From positions 1-27,090 of the forward strand of contig CBFDBQ010000028.1 of NCBI GenBank assembly GCA_965603095.1: a stretch of DNA of 27,090 nt, read 5' to 3'. The notes below the pieces were generated by a model. The model was not told where the DNA came from, ran no database searches, and saw only the letters and a list, made by a program, of their open reading frames with translations. This document shows, one piece after another, positions 7,509 through 15,794 of this stretch. The position numbers and the translations under genes were made by a program. Numbering within the stretch: position 1 is the first letter of the stretch; each line of letters opens with the position of its first letter. The DNA is from DAOVVL01 sp965603095. GTDB taxonomy: Bacteria > Pseudomonadota > Alphaproteobacteria > Rhodospirillales > Magnetovibrionaceae.

Positions 7509-9020
7509 ATGCAAAATAATAATTCAAAAAAGGTACTTCTTATCAACCCCCCCAGGTTCAACGAGCTAATAGGCAAGAACCCGGCGATTGTTGAAAAACA
7601 CCGAGGATTTAATCCACCCTTGGGGTTGCTTTATATTGCTGGTTATATTGAAAATCATTCAAACCATACCGTTGAGATAATAGACGCCCAACCCAAAGGG
7701 TTGAGCAACAGCCATCTGGCACAGGAACTTCAATCTAGAGATTTTGATGTGTGTGGGCTAACTGCAATGACGTTTACCTTGGTAGATGTGATAAATACTT
7801 GCAGATTGATAAGAAAAATAAAGCCAAATGCGAAAATAATTCTAGGTGGCCCACACGTTCACCTGTTTCCAAATGAAACCATTCGTCGCGATGAGGTGGA
7901 TTTTCTAATTCAAGGTGAAGGTGAAATAGCTTTTCTTGATTTCTTAAATAAAGTTGATTCCCCGCAAGAATGGACAACTATTCCCGGTTTGGTGTATCAG
8001 GATAATTTGGGCGTAATCCACAATAATGGTATTGCGCCCAGCACTGAAAACCTTGACTCGCTGGGGTTTCCCGCCCGCAACAAACTGGATCAAGAAGATT
8101 ATCGCTCGTTACTGGGCAGGCGAAACATGGTTACAACTATGTTTACTAGCCGCGGTTGCCCATTTCGTTGCACATTTTGTGATAGACCCAATTCACCAAT
8201 TATTTCAGGGTTTCGTTGGCGTAGCGCCAAACATATTGCCGATGAAATTGAGCAATGCATAGAGCTGGGCATTGATGAAGCATTTATTTATGATGACACA
8301 TTTACCGTAAGAAAAGATCGCGTTCACGATCTTTGTGATGAGCTGATATCGCGCAAGCTAAAATTTACATGGGATGTGCGGGCCCACGTTAATACGGTTA
8401 ATTCTGATTTATTAAAGCACATGTCGGAAGCCGGTTGTGACCGTATTCATTTTGGGGTCGAAGTAGGAAATGACCGCATGATGCAGGTTATCCGTAAAAA
8501 TACCAATGTTGAAAAAGTAAGAAAGGCTTTTACCGCTGCTAGAAAATTAAAAATGGAAACCCTTGGTTATTTTATGGTGGGTCAGCAAACAGAAACAGCT
8601 CAAGATATTGAAGATACAATCAACTTAGCCAAATCGCTAAAGCCTACCTATGCCCATTTCACAGTTTTTTGTCCGTACCCCGGAACGCAAATATATGCCC
8701 AAGCATTAGAGCGAGGCATAATAAAAGAAGACGTATGGCAAGCCTTTGCCGAAAACCCCAGCGATCAGTTTGTATTGCCAGTATGGGAAGAAAACTTCAC
8801 TCGTGACGAGCTTCGTAAAATTCTTGTAAAAATGTACAAGGAATTTTACATGCGCCCCGGCTATGTTTTAAAAAGCGTGGCAAGGGTAAAATCATTTCCT
8901 GAATTTATGCGCAAAGTCCGTGCCGGACTTTCGGTGCTGACCATGACACCAAACCAGAAACTTAATGAAAAAACTAAAAAAGTGGTTCCAGATTCATCCT
9001 ATGACACCTTTTCTGGTTAG
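7509..9020 (+). CDS. B12-binding domain radical SAM protein
   Basis: The 503-residue protein has an N-terminal cobalamin-binding-type domain (VLLINPPR at 9-16, NPPLGLLYIAGYIE at 35-48, ILGGPH at 111-116) and a radical SAM domain with the cluster motif Cys217-X3-Cys221-X2-Cys224 in RGCPFRCTFC. The C-terminal helical part (about 400-490) is typical of B12-radical SAM enzymes in biosynthetic and surface-glycan clusters. Such enzymes methylate unreactive carbons or rearrange substrates. The substrate is not readable; a BchE- or HpnP-like role is possible but I see no distinguishing motif. The chosen ATG has no good ribosome site; an in-frame TTG at 7491 is the alternative. The methyltransferase start lies 17 bases after its stop, suggesting one transcript. 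Confidence 0.88.
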   Translation: MQNNNSKKVLLINPPRFNELIGKNPAIVEKHRGFNPPLGLLYIAGYIENHSNHTVEIIDAQPKGLSNSHLAQELQSRDFDVCGLTAMTFTLVDVINTCRLIRKIKPNAKIILGGPHVHLFPNETIRRDEVDFLIQGEGEIAFLDFLNKVDSPQEWTTIPGLVYQDNLGVIHNNGIAPSTENLDSLGFPARNKLDQEDYRSLLGRRNMVTTMFTSRGCPFRCTFCDRPNSPIISGFRWRSAKHIADEIEQCIELGIDEAFIYDDTFTVRKDRVHDLCDELISRKLKFTWDVRAHVNTVNSDLLKHMSEAGCDRIHFGVEVGNDRMMQVIRKNTNVEKVRKAFTAARKLKMETLGYFMVGQQTETAQDIEDTINLAKSLKPTYAHFTVFCPYPGTQIYAQALERGIIKEDVWQAFAENPSDQFVLPVWEENFTRDELRKILVKMYKEFYMRPGYVLKSVARVKSFPEFMRKVRAGLSVLTMTPNQKLNEKTKKVVPDSSYDTFSG

Positions 9021-9037
9021 GCTTGGGAAATTCACAC

Positions 9038-9628
9038 ATGATTACTATAAAAAATAATATCCATAGCGGTGATGCGCTGCCGCAATTTGGATATATAGAA
9101 GGTCGTGGATTTTTTGGTCGGGCGGTAATGCGCCTTACCCGTTGGCTTCGCGCGGTAAATGTCGAGCGCTATATGGATATTAAAAATCAATCCGCTGACA
9201 GGGATTTTGGCGGCAGGCATTTGGATATTGGGTGCGGGGATGGATATTTTTTAAGGCGCTCTGTGGCGTTTGAGCGATATGGGCTGGATAAAGAACTGGG
9301 CGACAAGGTTGACGAGGGATTAGATTTTCCGGATAGCTATTTTGATGTTGTTACAATGCTGGCAGTTATTGAGCATATCTCCGATCCCATACCATTATTG
9401 AATGAAATACACCGGGTGCTTGTTCCCGGAGGTAAATTTATACTTACAACACCAAAAAAATCTGCTGAATTATTTATTAGTCTTTATGCGCGCGATATAG
9501 AAGAAGAACACGAGGTGTATTATACCCCGGAAAAAATAAATCAACTTGCCAAGGGCAGGTTTGAACCATCCGGGTCTGATACATTTTGTCTGGGGCTTAA
9601 TCAGGTTTTTTGTCTAAGAAAAATATAA
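9038..9628 (+). CDS. Class I SAM-dependent methyltransferase
   Basis: A 196-residue protein with the Rossmann-type SAM-binding motif LDIGCGDGYF near residue 65, then FDVVTMLAVIEHISDPIPLLNEIHR and VLVPGGKFILTTP, the hallmark order of Methyltransf_11-type enzymes. The acceptor is unknown. The ATG at 9038 is preferred to an in-frame TTG at 9023; the sequence TTGGGAA before it is a weak ribosome site. It is placed between a B12-radical SAM protein and two glycosyltransferase-like genes in the same direction, which suggests modification of a lipid or glycan, by inference. The final residues QVFCLRKI are hydrophobic-aromatic, with no membrane span. Confidence 0.85.
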   Translation: MITIKNNIHSGDALPQFGYIEGRGFFGRAVMRLTRWLRAVNVERYMDIKNQSADRDFGGRHLDIGCGDGYFLRRSVAFERYGLDKELGDKVDEGLDFPDSYFDVVTMLAVIEHISDPIPLLNEIHRVLVPGGKFILTTPKKSAELFISLYARDIEEEHEVYYTPEKINQLAKGRFEPSGSDTFCLGLNQVFCLRKI

Positions 9629-9713
9629 ACAATATTGCATAAAACTTTTGTGTTGATGGGGGCATTTACCAATAGATATCTACCAAAAAACGACAATTGC
9701 AATTTCAACGGCA

Positions 9714-11144
9714 TTGGTAGTGGTGGGCATTGTCTTGTGGCAGGTGCCGGTTAACCATGATACGGCATTTTTATTTCTTGCCGGCGAGCGCTACCTTGAT
9801 GGCGAGCGGTTATTTTTAGACCAATCTATGGTCAATCCACCGTTGGCAACGTGGATGCACGCAATTCCCGCTTTTTTATCCAGGGTGCTAAATTCGGTTG
9901 GCGTTAATATTGTTATTCCCTTTGTCTTGCTGGCCATTGGAGCCAGCCTTTTGCTGGCTGGGCGGGTGCTTGCCTTATTTTCAGATATAAAATTGCAACA
10001 TAGGGCGATTATTCTTGTCGCCTGTTTTTTGGCAATTACGCTGGCACCACTTCATGATTTTGCTCAGCGCGATCACCTGTTTATGGTTTTTTCTCTTCCC
10101 TTAATATTGTTGACGGCAGTGCGTCTCGAGAATATTTCAGTTCCGCCAATGTTAGCTGGAGGGATTGGTATTTTTTCTTTTTTCGGACTCGCCTTAAAGC
10201 CTCATTTTTTGCTTCTGCCACTGGCATTGGAAATTTTTATTCTTATTAAAACAAAAAAACTTTCAAAAATATTTCACCCTGAAATAATAATCCTTGGTGC
10301 ATCATTGGTTGTATATGCCTTATTGGTAATTGTTTTTTACCCTGAATATTTCTTGATGGTTATTCCACGTTATACGCAAATATTTTTTGCTTTTACAAAT
10401 GATTTTTATTTTCTTGCGCTTAAGCCAGAGGTGCAGATTGTGATGATGGCGGTGGTGGTGTATATGCTTTGCCGTGAACAATTAATGTTTCGCCGATTAT
10501 TGCAGGTAATTTTGATTGCAATTATCACAACCACAACAATTTATTTTTTACAGAAAAAAGGCTGGAGCTATCAACGTGCCCCTATGTTGGAGCTATCAAC
10601 GCTATTTTTTATTGGCTGCTTGATTTCTTGGAAAAATATGAAAACATCTATTCAGCGCATCGGAATGTACCTTGCGGTTAGTGCAATTGCCGTCATGGTA
10701 ATGGTGGTTGGAATGCGCGGGCCGTATTCAAACGTATATATGAAAACCATCGGTGCCGAAATGGAGCCCTATAAAGAAAGCTCGGTTTATTTTTTCACCA
10801 CCAATGTTTCGGTGCCGTTCCCCATGGTTATGTATGAAGACATTACACCGGCATCTAGGTTTAATACCCTTTGGATGATGCCGGGGCTCATCAGAAAACA
10901 AACGGAAACCCCGGGCTCTTTGCCCGATATAGAAAGTTTTGCCCGAGATTCAATTATTGCTGATTTTGTAACCCACAATCCTGCGGTTGTTGTTGTTGAT
11001 GCCCGCACGGAAAAACCCTACTTTAATAATGTTGATTTTGATTACATTGCCTGGGCGTTGCAAGACCCGCGTTTTCAGGAGCTATGGTATAAATATAAAT
11101 TTTTAAAAGATGCTTATGGTTTTAAAATATATGTTCGCGAATAA
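9714..11144 (+). CDS. Multi-pass membrane glycosyltransferase-like protein (GT39/GT83-like)
   Basis: About 476 residues with roughly nine to ten hydrophobic segments and a soluble C-terminal tail (about residues 350-476). After the first segment it carries VNHDTAFLFLAGERYLDG and MVNPPLATWMH, the acidic residue plus NPPL pattern of polyprenyl-phosphate-sugar-dependent transferases such as PMT and ArnT. Exact family is uncertain. The start is doubtful: TTG at 9714 would cut into the first membrane segment, and the in-frame stop is at 9654 with no ATG between. See the finding about a possible one-base discrepancy. It lies between the methyltransferase and a DPM1-like gene that could make its lipid-linked sugar donor. 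Confidence 0.72.
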   Translation: MVVVGIVLWQVPVNHDTAFLFLAGERYLDGERLFLDQSMVNPPLATWMHAIPAFLSRVLNSVGVNIVIPFVLLAIGASLLLAGRVLALFSDIKLQHRAIILVACFLAITLAPLHDFAQRDHLFMVFSLPLILLTAVRLENISVPPMLAGGIGIFSFFGLALKPHFLLLPLALEIFILIKTKKLSKIFHPEIIILGASLVVYALLVIVFYPEYFLMVIPRYTQIFFAFTNDFYFLALKPEVQIVMMAVVVYMLCREQLMFRRLLQVILIAIITTTTIYFLQKKGWSYQRAPMLELSTLFFIGCLISWKNMKTSIQRIGMYLAVSAIAVMVMVVGMRGPYSNVYMKTIGAEMEPYKESSVYFFTTNVSVPFPMVMYEDITPASRFNTLWMMPGLIRKQTETPGSLPDIESFARDSIIADFVTHNPAVVVVDARTEKPYFNNVDFDYIAWALQDPRFQELWYKYKFLKDAYGFKIYVRE

Positions 11145-11165
11145 TCAAATATTACAGGATAGGTA

Positions 11166-12098
11166 ATGAATAAATCTCAGATTAGCGAAAAGACCCAACA
11201 GATTGACGGCCTAAGTATAATTGTGCCCTGCTTTAATGAAGAGGGCGGGGTAACAGAAACCATTAGTTCTTTAAAAAATATTTTAAAAGATTTCGGCATA
11301 GCGTTTGAAATATTGGCGGTTGATGATGGTTCCGAAGATGCAACGCTAAAAAGGCTCGAAGAATTTGGCGATAGCATCAAAATTATAAGCAATACAACTA
11401 ACCTTGGTTATGGTGCTTCGCTCAAGCGTGGGTTAATAGAGGCAAAATACCAAGCCATAGGCATTATTGATGCAGATGGAACCTACCCGGTAGACCAAGT
11501 CCCCGGACTTTATAAAATAGTGGCAGAAGACGGTTGTGATATGGCAGTTGGTGCCAGAACCGGGAAGAATGTTGCGATACCGCTAGTAAGGTTACCGGCT
11601 AAGTATCTATTGGGAAAATTGGCCAATTTTATTGTCGGGCAAAACATTCCAGATATGAATTCGGGTTTGCGAGTTTTCAGGCGCTCTATTGCCATGCGAA
11701 TGTATCCCCTTTTCCCCGATGGTTTTTCATTTACCACAACCATAACGCTGGCAATGCTTACCAATGGTTATGATGTAAAATTTGTGCCAACAGATTATTT
11801 TCACCGTGTCGGTAGCTCAAAAATACGCCCAATTCGTGATACCCTTAACTTTATTCAATTGATTGTGCGGGTGTCGTTATATTTTTCACCACTAAAGGTA
11901 TTTACACCATTAAGCATTGGTCTTTTAATTTTGGCAGTTGGTTGGGGCTTAACGTCGTATTTTGTTTTTGGTCAATTAGCAGATGTTTCAACCTTGGTGC
12001 TTTTTGTTTCGTCTTTGCAAGTGGCTGTTTTGGGCATGCTTGCCGAAATGATAAACCTTCGTTTGCCTCGTATTCATGAAAAAAACCATGACCAATAA
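11166..12098 (+). CDS. GT2-family glycosyltransferase, polyprenyl-phosphate mannosyl/glucosyl synthase type
   Basis: A 310-residue protein with an N-terminal GT-A domain and two C-terminal membrane helices (about 240-262 and 268-295). Motifs are IIVPCFNEE (18-26), DDGSED (53-58), DADGTYP (102-108) and NSGLRVFRR, the pattern of dolichol- or undecaprenyl-phosphate sugar synthases (DPM1/GtrB types). These transfer a sugar from a nucleotide donor to a polyprenyl phosphate on the cytoplasmic face. That product would fit the preceding membrane protein as acceptor-side transferase. The ATG is preceded by AGGATAGGTA, and the gap to the upstream gene is 21 bases, so co-transcription is likely. Confidence 0.88.
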   Translation: MNKSQISEKTQQIDGLSIIVPCFNEEGGVTETISSLKNILKDFGIAFEILAVDDGSEDATLKRLEEFGDSIKIISNTTNLGYGASLKRGLIEAKYQAIGIIDADGTYPVDQVPGLYKIVAEDGCDMAVGARTGKNVAIPLVRLPAKYLLGKLANFIVGQNIPDMNSGLRVFRRSIAMRMYPLFPDGFSFTTTITLAMLTNGYDVKFVPTDYFHRVGSSKIRPIRDTLNFIQLIVRVSLYFSPLKVFTPLSIGLLILAVGWGLTSYFVFGQLADVSTLVLFVSSLQVAVLGMLAEMINLRLPRIHEKNHDQ

Positions 12099-12130
12099 TC
12101 TAACCAGGAGGTCACGTCGAGGAAGGTTGT

Positions 12131-13615
12131 ATGGTTAAATACATTCTGGCACTGGACCAAGGCACAACATCAAGTCGTGCCATACTATTTGGCCCGGATA
12201 TGGCTGTTTTAAATATCCAACAGGAAGAGTTATCCCAGCATTTTCCAGATGATGGCTGGGTGGAGCACGACCCGGGTGAAATACTTGCATCCACAGTTTC
12301 CACCGCCATCAATGTGCTGAGCGCAATTAATTTAGACCCCACCAATATAGCGGCCATTGGCATTACCAATCAGCGTGAAACAACCGTGGTCTGGGACAAA
12401 AAAAGCGGAAAACCAATTTATAACGCCATTGTCTGGCAAGATAGGCGCACAGCAGATACCTGCGCCAAATTAAAAGACCAAGGCGCAGAAGAAATTATTA
12501 AAACAAAAACCGGATTGCTACTCGACCCTTATTTTAGCGCCAGTAAAATTCAGTGGATATTGGATAATGTAACCGGTGCGCGCAAACGCGCTAATAATGG
12601 CGAATTATTATTTGGCACAATCGATAGCTGGCTTATCTGGAACCTGACCGGGGGCAAAGTTCATGCAACGGATGCTACCAATGCCTCAAGAACCAGTCTT
12701 TATAACATTCATACAGGATGCTGGGACGATGAACTGCTGAAGATATTTAATGTTCCTGCTTGTATGCTTCCAGAGGTTAAAGATTGCGCCGCTGATTTTG
12801 GCAAAACTGAGAAATCAATATTTGGCGTAGCAATACCTATTTTAGGGGTGGCGGGCGATCAGCAGGCGGCAACAATTGGTCAAGCGTGCTTTAAACCGGG
12901 GATGATGAAATCAACCTATGGCACCGGATGTTTCATGGTTTTAAATACCGGTGATAAGCCGGTTTTATCAAATAATCGCCTGTTAACCACAATTGCATAT
13001 CAAATTGGCGGCAAGGCAACTTATGCACTTGAAGGCTCCATTTTTATTGCTGGCGCCGCGGTACAATGGATGCGTGATGGTTTGGGCATAATTGATAACG
13101 CTGCCCAGTCCGAACATTTTGCAGAAATGGCCGATGATGCCCAATCAGTTTATTTGATTCCTGCGTTTACCGGGCTTGGCGCGCCGCATTGGGATGCAAA
13201 TGCCCGAGGGGCAATTTATGGAATTACGCGGGCCACCGGACCCTATGAAATTGCCCGCGCCGCGTTGCAAAGCGTTGGTTTTCAAACCCGCGATTTGATG
13301 GAGGCCATGAAAAAAGACTATTCAACATTGGATAAAATTATACTCAGGGCTGATGGTGGGATGGCTGCCTCAAATTGGACCATGCAATTTTTGGCAGATA
13401 TTAATGAATGTCCGGTTGATCGGCCAAAGGTGTTGGAAACAACCGCATTGGGGGCCGCTTATTTGGCGGGAATGAATGCGGGTGTTTATTCAGGGATGGA
13501 TGAATTTGCTAAATCTTGGGCCGGAGAAAAACGGTTCGAGCCGTTAATGGACAGCGATGAGCGTGAAAGGCTTTATTCCGGTTGGAAAAAAGCAATTGGG
13601 CGCACGGTTACTTAA
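12131..13615 (+). CDS. glpK: Glycerol kinase
   Basis: GlpK phosphorylates glycerol to sn-glycerol 3-phosphate with ATP in the cytoplasm. The 494-residue length and FGGY-kinase motifs are standard: DQGTTSSR (9-16), ITNQRE and IVWQDRRT, GTIDSWLIWNLTGG, GDQQAA and the ATP-site region RADGGMAAS. A GAGGAAGG ribosome site lies 5 bases before the ATG, and another AGGAGG sits 20 bases upstream. No glpF, glpD or glpR is in the window. It is 32 bases after the GT2 gene in the same direction, so readthrough is possible, and its codon and base use look less AT-rich than those of its upstream neighbours. Confidence 0.97.
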   Translation: MVKYILALDQGTTSSRAILFGPDMAVLNIQQEELSQHFPDDGWVEHDPGEILASTVSTAINVLSAINLDPTNIAAIGITNQRETTVVWDKKSGKPIYNAIVWQDRRTADTCAKLKDQGAEEIIKTKTGLLLDPYFSASKIQWILDNVTGARKRANNGELLFGTIDSWLIWNLTGGKVHATDATNASRTSLYNIHTGCWDDELLKIFNVPACMLPEVKDCAADFGKTEKSIFGVAIPILGVAGDQQAATIGQACFKPGMMKSTYGTGCFMVLNTGDKPVLSNNRLLTTIAYQIGGKATYALEGSIFIAGAAVQWMRDGLGIIDNAAQSEHFAEMADDAQSVYLIPAFTGLGAPHWDANARGAIYGITRATGPYEIARAALQSVGFQTRDLMEAMKKDYSTLDKIILRADGGMAASNWTMQFLADINECPVDRPKVLETTALGAAYLAGMNAGVYSGMDEFAKSWAGEKRFEPLMDSDERERLYSGWKKAIGRTVT

Positions 13616-13623
13616 ATTTTAAC

Positions 13624-15174
13624 TTATTCCCATTCAATGGTTCCCGGTGGTTTGGACGTTATGTCATAAACCACGCGGTTAATGCCCGGTACTTCGTTTA
13701 TTATACGGTTTGAAAGGCTGGCAAGGAATTCCATATCAAAATGGTAAAAATCTGCCGTCATGCCATCGGTACTGGTAACCGCACGCACCGCGCAAACAAA
13801 ATCATACGTTCTGGCATCACCCATTACGCCAACAGTTTGCACCGGCAATAACACGGCAAAGGCTTGCCAAATAATATCGTAAAGCCCGGCATTTCTAATT
13901 TCTTCGAGATAAACCGCATCGGCATTGCGCAGTATTTCCAGTTTTTTCCGGGTAACCCCACCGGGTAAACGAATGGCTAGCCCGGGGCCGGGGAATGGGT
14001 GGCGGCCAACAAAATTTTCCGGCAGGCCTAATTCACGGCCCAGCACACGGACTTCGTCTTTGAACAGTTCGCGTAATGGTTCCACCAATTGCATGTTCAT
14101 GCGTTCAGGCAGGCCACCAACATTATGATGTGATTTAATGGTAACGCTTGGGCCGCCAGTAAAAGAAACAGATTCAATAACATCGGGGTAAAGGGTTCCT
14201 TGGGCAAGGAAATCTGCCCCGCCAATATTTTTGGCCTCTTCTTCAAACACATTAATAAATGTAGAGCCTATAATCTTGCGCTTTTTCTCTGGGTCGGAAA
14301 CACCTTCGAGTCTGTCAATAAATAAATTTGCAGCATCGCGGTGGACTAATTTAATTTTATAATTATCGCGGAACATGGAAACGACTTCTTCGGCTTCGTT
14401 TTTACGCATCATTCCGGTATCGACAAATACACATGTTAGCTGATCGCCAATGGCTTCGTGCAATAACACTGCCACGACCGAGCTATCAACCCCGCCGGAA
14501 AGACCGCATATAACTTTGCCACTTCCAACTTGTTCGCGGACTTTTTTAATTTCTTCTTCTTTAAATGATTGCATGGTCCAATCGCCACTGCAGCCGCAAA
14601 CCCGGTGGGTAAAGTTTTCAATTAATTTTGCACCGTGGGGCGTGTGGACTACTTCGGGGTGGAACTGGACACCATAAAATTTCTTTTCGTCATTGGCGAT
14701 GGCGGCAAAGGGCGAGCTATCGGAAACAGCAACCGCGCGAAAGCCATCGGGGATGGCATCAATTTTATCGCCGTGGCTCATCCAGACTTGTTCTTTGGAG
14801 CCGACTTTCCAGACACCGTGAAATAGTTCGCAATCATCAATTACATCAATAAATGCTCGGCCAAATTCCCTGTGGTTGGATGGTTCAACCACACCGCCCA
14901 TCTGCGCGCACATGGTTTGTTCGCCGTAACATATTCCCAGTATGGGCAATCCCATATCAAACAGCTCGTCCGGGGCGCGTGGGGTGTCAGATGCGGTAAC
15001 GCTGGCCGGCCCACCGGAAAGAATTACACCCTTGGGGTTAAATTCACGGATGGTTTCAATGGTTACGCTGTTAAATGGATGGATTTCTGAATAGATACCA
15101 GATTCCCGCACCCGGCGCGCAATAAGCTGGGTAACTTGGGAACCAAAATCTATAATCAGGATGCGTTCATGCAT
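13624..15174 (-). CDS. guaA: GMP synthase (glutamine-hydrolysing)
   Basis: GuaA converts XMP to GMP using ATP and glutamine, the last step of GMP synthesis. The N-terminal class-I glutaminase domain has Cys82 in GICYGEQ, and His172 and Glu174 in FHPEV. The ATP-pyrophosphatase loop SGGVDSS is at 226-232, followed by the conserved GRHPFPGPGLAIR and the terminal KPPGTIEWE, which is the usual end. The 516-residue length is normal. It converges with glpK with 8 bases between stops. Its partner guaB is 7 kb away on the same strand, separated by an unrelated insertion of genes. Confidence 0.98.
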   Translation of the reverse strand: MHERILIIDFGSQVTQLIARRVRESGIYSEIHPFNSVTIETIREFNPKGVILSGGPASVTASDTPRAPDELFDMGLPILGICYGEQTMCAQMGGVVEPSNHREFGRAFIDVIDDCELFHGVWKVGSKEQVWMSHGDKIDAIPDGFRAVAVSDSSPFAAIANDEKKFYGVQFHPEVVHTPHGAKLIENFTHRVCGCSGDWTMQSFKEEEIKKVREQVGSGKVICGLSGGVDSSVVAVLLHEAIGDQLTCVFVDTGMMRKNEAEEVVSMFRDNYKIKLVHRDAANLFIDRLEGVSDPEKKRKIIGSTFINVFEEEAKNIGGADFLAQGTLYPDVIESVSFTGGPSVTIKSHHNVGGLPERMNMQLVEPLRELFKDEVRVLGRELGLPENFVGRHPFPGPGLAIRLPGGVTRKKLEILRNADAVYLEEIRNAGLYDIIWQAFAVLLPVQTVGVMGDARTYDFVCAVRAVTSTDGMTADFYHFDMEFLASLSNRIINEVPGINRVVYDITSKPPGTIEWE

Positions 15175-15262
15175 GGGAGAGAATCTATCCGGGCAATTGA
15201 ATTGGCCCGGAACTTAGACCAAAGCACCTGCATCTTCCAGCACTAACACCATTATAAGTGCG

Positions 15263-15646
15263 TTAAAATGCCCTAAATAGCGTTAGTCCAGCCAGCCCGA
15301 CTAGCACGCCATAGGTTAACACCATGCCCAACTGGCGAAATATGGGCTTTTTTGCGTTGAGCCCGATCAGGTGCGCGATCCGCCCGCCCAGTAGCGTCCC
15401 GGCAAGACCGTGCAGGACAATTTCGTCCCCGCCGTTCAGTTCCAGAATGACCAGCAGGATAAGGGCCATGGGCACGTATTCGATGAAATTACCGTGGGCG
15501 CGGATGGCACGCAGCATTTCCCTGTTGCCGCCATCGCCCAACACGACCCGGTGTTTGTAGCGCATTTTTATAACGTAGGCCGAAAGCCCAACCATGATTA
15601 GCGTAAAAATCGCCGCATATATTGGTGTTATTATCAAATTTCCCAA
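15263..15646 (-). CDS. MAPEG-family membrane protein
   Basis: A 127-residue protein with four hydrophobic segments and the family motif RAHGNFIEYVP (49-59), as in MAPEG proteins (microsomal glutathione transferase/eicosanoid metabolism type). Bacterial members probably conjugate glutathione to hydrophobic compounds; the substrate here is unknown. No ATG is available in frame; the TTG at 15646 is preceded by AAGGGGG 6 bases upstream, a good ribosome site, and another TTG occurs three codons later. It is 88 bases upstream of guaA on the same strand. Its first membrane segment begins at about residue 8. Confidence 0.82.
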   Translation of the reverse strand: MGNLIITPIYAAIFTLIMVGLSAYVIKMRYKHRVVLGDGGNREMLRAIRAHGNFIEYVPMALILLVILELNGGDEIVLHGLAGTLLGGRIAHLIGLNAKKPIFRQLGMVLTYGVLVGLAGLTLFRAF

Positions 15647-15794
15647 AATAATCCCCCTTAAAAGTACATATTTGATGGGCTTACTTGATGTTAGTCAATG
15701 CGTTTTTTGCTCAAATATAAGCTTGTTTAACACCGTTATATTCCTACATATTTCTCGTATTATTGCATTAACCTCCCCACATAAATAAGTACAC

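Noticed and set aside
7117..7569. Plus-strand frame overlapping the parvulin and the start of the radical SAM gene, with a hydrophobic stretch
   Set aside because: Half of it is antisense to the clearly real parvulin gene; there is no ribosome site, and the tail runs out of frame into the radical SAM gene.
8026..8262. Open frame in the +1 frame of the radical SAM gene
   Set aside because: It is contained in the radical SAM coding region, overlapping its CX3CX2C motif in another frame, and has no support of its own.
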